A stretch of 22,594 bases of DNA from Larix sibirica (taxonomy: Eukaryota > Streptophyta > Pinopsida > Pinales > Pinaceae): the NCBI GenBank assembly GCA_004151065.3, contig NWUY0300014128.1:13173-35766 (forward strand). Direction: 5' to 3'. The notes under the pieces are model-generated. The model ran no database searches and was not told the origin of the DNA. It saw nothing but the letters and a program-made list of their open reading frames with translations. This document shows positions 16,736 through 22,594 of the stretch, piece after piece. Made by a program: the position numbers and the translations under genes. Position 1 is the first letter of the stretch. Each line of letters opens with the position of its first letter.

Positions 16736-19700
16736 TAAACAGTAAAATTTGAAACCTCTCAAGAAGGTTATAAAGTTTATAATAGTTAAAATAGTTATCA
16801 TAAGGTTATAAAGATTATAATAGTTGAAATTTATAAGGTTAAAGAGATTTGTAGTTAAATGAGTAAGCGATTATAGTAGATATATGAATTATGAGGGTTA
16901 GGTAAATTGTCATTTAGAAGTTTTAATAGTTATAGTTGTGAGGAATTTATAGGTTATTGTTGATAATGGTTACAACAGCTAAGGAATATAGGATTAGGGG
17001 GTGGGATTAGGGGTGATATTGATAGGATTTATAATTTTTAGTGGAGAAGGATAGAGTTGTGGGTTAAATGGGTAACATATAAATGTTATCAATGGTGGTA
17101 GTTAGAGTTTGTAAGGGTAATGGGTTATATAAGCTATTGTATGGAGGTTACGGGTTACTAGGGTTAGGATATATAGAGGTTATGGAATCCAATGGTTAAA
17201 TTCAATATAAGTGATAGGTATTGGAAAGGTTTGAGTTTATAAGATACTAAAATTAATGTCTATGCCAATGTTGGGGTTTGCAAGGGTCATGGCTTAGAGT
17301 ATATAAGACTCACAAGTTAATAGTTACATGGTTTATCGACTAGGGTTTGTAAGGGTTACATTTTATAAGGGTTATGATTTAGGGAATTTAGGTTTTATAG
17401 GCTAAGAATTATGTGAATGGTTATATGGGTTATTAATTTTAGGGTTTATAGAGGTTAAATGTTATATTATGAACTATATATGTTACAAATTAGATTTTAT
17501 TGGCTGAGATCATATAAGTTAAATAGGTTAGGAGTTATATGGTTTATAGAGGTTAAGGGTTATTGGGTTTATTTTTTATATAAGTTACTAGAGAAATTAC
17601 TATATTTATTACATTTATAGGTGTCATTAAGGTTATAGTGATTACTAGGGTTTGGTTCTTGAAGGTTTATGGGTAAGGAAGTATATGGGTTAAGGATTAG
17701 GGTCCATAGTTTTTATATGGGTTACAAGTGTTATGAGGATTTATGGTAATAAGGATCAATAACATGTGTTATAGGATTTAGAAATTAAAAGTTTCGTAGT
17801 GGTTATGGTTTAGTTGTTTTTTATTATAAGGGCTAGAAAATTAGAGGTACAAATGAATAGAGGTTATAAATTTTAGGGCAATAAAGGTTTATAGTAAGTC
17901 ATTATGGTTTATAGGATTTATACAAATTAGGTGTGGGGGTTTGGAGTTAGCAACTATAGGTGTTAAGGGTTTCAAAAGTTAGGATTCTATGTGTTATGTG
18001 CAATTTTTTATAGTTATTAAGGGTTGTGGGGTAAGTGGCATAATCATTATAGAGGTTAAGGGTTGTAGGGGATGCAATTTACATAAGATAGAGTTGATAT
18101 TGGTTATAAGTGTAATGTTTTATAACAGCTAATGGTTATAAGGTGTTAGTACTAGGTTAGAGGTTCTAGAATTTAGGGGTTATAAAGGTAAGAGTTACAT
18201 GGGTTATGTGGATTTAGTTATAATAATTAGGGACTAGGGTTATATGTGTTAAGGGTCAAAGGCGTTATAGTATAAGGGATATATGCTTTATAGATATTTT
18301 GGATTAAAAGATTATAAGGGTTATGGTGTAAATTAATTCAAATAAGTGTGACATGTTATGAATTGTTGGGATTATTAAGTTGAAGTTATAAATTTTAAAG
18401 GTTATAAGTTTTTTTCTTACATGGGTTATTGTTAGGGATTGAGGGTGATATTAGTTAAAAGTATTGTTTAATATAAGGGTGAGAGTTCGAAGGTTGGTTA
18501 TTAGTTGATAATAGTTAAGTGATATGAGGGCTAGGGGTGCAATGCGTTAAAAGAATGAGAGTTTTAATTATAAGCTACAAGTGTAAGGGGTTAGTGTTTT
18601 AGGGTTAGGAATCATATGTATTTAGTGTTACAATGATTGTTGATTATAAAGGTTAGAATAAAAGTATTATATTAGAAATGATTAAAGGGATTAGGGTTTA
18701 TATGACTTAAGGGTTATGGTTATTACCAAAACTAGATGTTATGGTTTTTAAAGGTTAAAAGTTAGGGGAAGTAAGGTTTGAAGATTGTAATGACTATAAA
18801 GTTTAGATTTTAGAGTTTCATATGTTATGGTAGTAATATGAGTAAAAAGATTATATTTATTATGTTGGTTAAGACTTGTGAATTATAAATATTAGGGGTA
18901 AGTGGTTATACGGGTTAAGTTATAGGGGATAGTTGTTACAAATTACAAATTTTCAACATTATAGAAGCTAAGATTTATAGAGATTAGTTATGATGTGGCT
19001 TAAATAATTAAGGAATTATTAGCGGCTATAAAGAATTAGGCATTACAGGGTTCAAGGTTATAATGGTTGTGGATTATAAGGGTTAAAAAACGAGATATAA
19101 ATGGATGATGGGTAATATGACTTGAGTGTTATGGTTATATATGCTAAGGATAAGGATTTATTAGGATCAAGGTTTATATAAGGTGTTATCAAATCTATCA
19201 ATTATTGTTTGTAAGGGTTTGAAGTTAGGGAGATTTAGGTTTTAAGGTTATAATGGTTATAAAATATGGATTTTACAAAGTTTCATGTGTTAGGGGATAT
19301 AGGTGATAAATTAGAGAGTTTCACATAAAATGTGTTATAAGAGTAAAGAGATTATATCTGTTATGTTGGTCAAGACTTGGGGACTATAAACATTAGGGAA
19401 AAGTGGTTATAGAAGTTAAATTGTAGGGGATAGTTGTTATAGATTATAGTGGATAAAGGTTATACAAGTTAAGGATTCTATTAGGAATTATAGGTTAGGT
19501 TTCATATGGGTTAAACAAAATTAAGTATCATGGATGTAGTAGGATCTATAAAGAGTTAGGAATTCTAGGATTTACATCCAAGTTTATGGATAACAATGAT
19601 TATAAGAGTTAGTGATTATAATGATAAAGGTTTATATAATTAGAGGTTAAGTAAATGGATTGAATTTATTAGGTAATAACATGGGATTAAGGGACAAAAA

Positions 19701-20266
19701 GGTTTAGAGTTATAAATAGTATGCCATATATAGATAGGGTTTAAGGGTTAGGCATCAATAAGGTTAAGATTATATAAGAAGTAGGAGTTAAAATTAATGG
19801 TTATTAATTATCTTAATAGTCATAATGATTAAAAGTCATATAAGTTAAATGTGTTAAATACCAGCACAGATCCTCGTTCTTATCAATTATAATGGATAAA
19901 GGTTATACAAGTTAAGGATTGTATTAGGAATTATAGGCTAGGTGTGATATGGGTTAAACAAAATTAAGTATTATGGACATAGTAGGATCTATAAAGAGTT
20001 AGGAATTATAGAAGTTACATCAATGTTTATGGATAACAATGATTATAAGAGTTAGTGCTTATAATGATTAAGGTTTATATTATTAGAGGTTAAGTAAATG
20101 GATTGAATTTATTAGGTAATAACATAAGATTAAGGGACACAAAGGTTTAGATTTATAAGTAGTATGGTATATATATAGATAGGGTGTTATCAATGTTAAG
20201 GGTTAGGCATTAATAAGGTTAAGATTATATAAGAATTAGGGTTTAAAATTAATGGTTGTTAATTAC
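16736..20266. repeat. Copy 2 of the C-depleted GGTTA/TTTAGGG-like tract
   Basis: Duplicate of 9320-12850. Its internal duplications recur at about 18697-19446 and 19449-20266. A degenerate tract of 3.5 kb that shows no difference between the copies by eye argues that they are very recent or artefactual. Confidence 0.8.
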
Positions 20267-20816
20267 GCCGTTTATTTCTTACATTTTGGGGGATGGACTT
20301 GGAAGAGCGATCATCAAGATCGACGAGAAGGTTACATGTGTACGGGGTGGATGAATTCTATGGTCGTTGTATTGGTTATCGGTAATGAGTTAATTAGTTA
20401 TTGGTGTAAAGATTCGTTAAGGAGATATGGTCGTTATTCCCTTGTCAAACCAACTATATGTTGTGCATTGGAGGTGAGTCGTTATGTAGTTATGCGATGT
20501 GCACTGGGCGAGTCGTTATGTATTTATGGAAGCCTTATTGCTATCATGGCCGACTGTATGCCACGTGGGGGAAAGTTGTCATCCACTTGAACATGTTTCT
20601 CCAAGTGGATGGTTGGTGTATAGCGGGCGGTGGCCTAACTGTAACCAGTGAATAATACTTTACAAATAATACTTGTTGCAAATAAACAAGATTTTCCGGA
20701 CTTCAGTGCATCGAGGGTTCTAGATTTCGTTCCGCGGGGGGTTACATAATTCATTCTGACAAAGATTTTTGTTCCACTGAGTGATGTTATCACAACCAGA
20801 GTCGTTTGACGTATAA
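20266..20816 (+). mobile_element. Copy 2 of the copia-LTR-like segment
   Basis: Duplicate of 12850-13400, including the G-box at 20561-20568 and the 10-bp hairpin at 20580-20611. The same uncertainty applies to the LTR call. Confidence 0.35.
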
Positions 20817-20893
20817 TAGGTACAAGGATTTTATGTCAGGATTGAGAGCCCTATGAATTTTATAGATTCACCGTGAATAACATGGGGTGATAT

Positions 20894-21405
20894 TTGAGAT
20901 ATTATGTATTGTTGCTTGAACAGACTACTCAAGATGATTCTTCATTGACGGTCAAGAAATGCTCGCAGAAATTTGTAGTGAACGTTGGCGACCAGGCTCA
21001 AATTCTGAGCTATAAATCGCCGCCAAATGATTTGATGAGTTCTCGCAACCCTATTCTTTGGTGTTTGGGCTCATGGATTTTTCATTCGGTACTGGGTAAG
21101 CATTTTCTGCATATACTAATTTTGGCATTTGTGTTGGTTTTTTCATCGGGTACTGGGTAAGCATTTTCTGCATATACTAATTTTGGCATTTGTATGTTCG
21201 CAAAATGCCGCAATACATATTTAACATAAAATATATTTTATTGATTTCAGGTTACAGAATCGTGGATATAACTTCCTTTATGGGCTCATTAGGGATCCAA
21301 TATCTTTTGCTCCCTTTGGCATTAATTTGTGGCTTCTCCACTGTTTCCCTCATATTCCAACTTCACTATATGAATAATCGAACTTCAGTACTTGCATTCT
21401 TATAA
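20894..21405 (+). CDS. Copy 2 of the possible two-exon reading frame
   Basis: Duplicate of 13478-13989, with donors at 21096 and 21157 and the acceptor ending at 21250. The one body difference between the copies (T at 21316 versus C at 13900) lies in exon 2 and is silent in the 118-codon frame (CTG versus TTG, both Leu). In the alternative phase it changes Ser to Phe. One site is too little to choose between frames. Confidence 0.2.
21078..21193 (+). repeat. Copy 2 of the 61-bp donor-carrying tandem duplication
   Basis: Same two units as 13662-13777, unchanged by eye. Confidence 0.93.
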
Positions 21406-21932
21406 GTGGAATATGGGGCTAGTTAACGAGGTTCGGACCGAGAGATGCTTTCGATTTTACGGCATCAATTCAGTTTAACCCTAATGCCCTGAGGCCAAAG
21501 GTCCACCCACCCAATAAGTAAAATAATGATTAAATGAATCAATTCGAATATTAGAAAATGTTATTTTTCAACATCGGTGGATCAATATGCCTCTGAGTCT
21601 GTCCAACCCAAGTTGTTCATTATAAAATGAGAGTTGAGGATTTTGATTAATGTTTTCTTTATATTTCGGATGATTCCAAAACTGGATTTCATTAAATACA
21701 TAGGTCTTTCTTTTTCTTTTCTATGTTGCATAAATTCATTTTTGTTTTCAATTATTTGAATTTTAATGGGAATACAATGATGCCAAGATGAATATAGGTG
21801 GCTCTTCATTCTGTGCATTAAGGTTCCGGAAGGCTTCAGGTTTATCCATATCATTCATTTCAATATATTATGTAAAACCTAATCCTTTAATGTGCAACAC
21901 CTCTTATTAATTGATATATATTAATTGAAAAG
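21406..21932. other. AT-rich tail of copy 2, no gene recognised
   Basis: Counterpart of 13990-14518. It diverges from copy 1 mainly after about 21766. Confidence 0.6.
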
Positions 21933-22170
21933 ATCTTATTAATTTGTATATATTAATTGAAATATATCATGTGAAACCTGTTGCTAAGATTTTTAAAATT
22001 TTAAAATTAGGTTCCGGAAGGCGGCAGGCAGGTTAATCCATATCATCCAATAGATATTATGTATATCCTGATCCTTTAACGTGAAGCAATAGGTTTGTCG
22101 AGATCTGGCATAAAGCAACTCTTATTAAAATTTCAAATAAATTTTAAAATTTATTTATAGTAATTGAAAT
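21821..22170. repeat. Diverged tandem units sharing ggttccggaaggc
   Basis: A unit of roughly 110-160 bp beginning aggttccggaaggc occurs at 21821 and again at 22011, with shared atccatatcat, attatgta, cctgatcct-like and actcttatta blocks. The second unit has an insertion with gtttgtcgagatctggcata. Between them, ttattaattgatata / ttattaatttgtata with ttaattgaaa form a second short duplication (21904-21965). Confidence 0.75.
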
Positions 22171-22189
22171 ATACCAAGTATAAAAATGT

Positions 22190-22232
22190 TTGCCTCATGG
22201 TATATGACATGGTATACGAGGCAATGAGGCAA
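22190..22232. repeat. 8-bp inverted repeat with nested direct repeat
   Basis: ttgcctca at 22190-22197 is inverted as tgaggcaa at 22225-22232. A second gaggcaa lies just before it, and atggtata occurs twice inside. A possible stem or the remnant ends of a small foldback element. Confidence 0.5.
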
Positions 22233-22297
22233 TATAAACTTAAATGACTCACTACTTTACTTTTCGTATGATTAATAAATATATTCCTTTCAAATAA

Positions 22298-22594
22298 TTT
22301 GTTACTTATTTAGCTTTTAAATTTAAATAAAATCAAGTATATTTATTCTATTTATTGTTTCTTTGTAAAATTTATTGATTTTAAAAATCAGGTATATTTA
22401 TTTTATTATTGTCTTTTTGTAAAATTTATATCAATAGCTGCAAAAAGATCAATGTCTTTATCTGAAAATTTGTTCTTTTGAAATTTATCACTTTTATAAA
22501 ATTTGTTGTTACATAATTCATAAATAGATCTTTTTTTGTTACTTATTTAGCTTTTAAATTTAAATAAAATCAAGTATATTTATTCTATTTATTG
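22298..22594. repeat. 59-bp direct repeat at 238-bp spacing, running off the window
   Basis: The sequence starting tttgttacttatttagcttt at 22298-22356 recurs exactly at 22536-22594, where the window ends. A third, partial relative (aatcaggtatatttatttta at 22386) follows the first by about 55 bp. This suggests an AT-rich tandem repeat with a unit of 238 bp, but only one full period is visible. Confidence 0.85.

Larger units (their letters stand above)
14520..21932. repeat. Large direct duplication, copy 2 (about 7.4 kb)
   Basis: Repeats 7076-14518 at an offset of 7416 bp and continues without a break into unique flanking sequence after 21932. This is what would be expected if copy 2 belongs to the true downstream contig and copy 1 is a redundant contained contig. 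Confidence 0.93.

Noticed and set aside
7076-21932. LTR-retrotransposon with 7.4-kb units read as two giant LTRs
   Set aside because: The units are contiguous with only one n between them, leaving no internal region, and they lack LTR end features at the block edges.
1-22594. CRISPR array, tRNA, rRNA or bacterial-type operon signals
   Set aside because: No regularly spaced identical repeats with unique spacers, no cloverleaf candidates noticed by eye and no rRNA core motifs. The gene content is plant transposon relics.

Overview
This is a plant nuclear, repeat-dominated, non-genic window. The evidence is a minus-strand fragment of a CACTA (En/Spm) TNP2-type transposase, a decayed plant L1-like LINE with the plant domain order (DUF4283-like ORF1 with a zinc knuckle, then APE endonuclease, RT, zf-RVT and RNase H), AT-rich microsatellites and long gene-free spacers. 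A large-genome plant such as a gymnosperm fits, but the sequence does not settle the taxon. I found no intact cellular gene, tRNA or rRNA.

Layout. (1) 1-1739: CACTA transposase remnant on the minus strand (about 205-583), a second minus-strand coding-like block (967-1287), and a direct duplication of about 349 bp (1042-1390 / 1392-1739) whose copies meet at a single n at 1391. (2) About 1735-7074: a 5'-truncated, heavily mutated LINE on the plus strand. (3) 7076-14518 and 14520-21932: two copies of one block of about 7.4 kb, offset 7416 bp and nearly identical, each starting in a GATA/TA microsatellite next to a single n (7075, 14519). Each copy holds, in order: a G-poor stretch with decayed minus-strand coding-like sequence, including a tandemly duplicated exon-like segment; a tract of about 3.5 kb that is almost free of C on the plus strand and built of degenerate GGTTA/TTATAGG/TTTAGGG-like words with local 420-500 bp duplications; a copia-LTR-like segment with a strong hairpin and a G-box; a possible two-exon 118-codon reading frame with a duplicated splice donor; and an AT-rich tail. 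(4) 21933-22594: AT-rich spacer with several short direct repeats, one of them a 59-bp repeat that reaches the window end.

Main interpretation. All three n characters sit exactly where a direct duplication restarts. The 7.4-kb copies differ at one position that I noticed across most of their length and then at about a dozen positions in the last 170 bp before the n. This looks more like unmerged overlapping contigs (or haplotigs) than a biological tandem duplication, although unequal exchange between the flanking microsatellites could give a similar layout. The most unusual real structure is the strand-asymmetric, C-depleted, telomere-word-rich tract. No set of genes in the window works together as a system; what is present is a nest of dead transposons and repeats.
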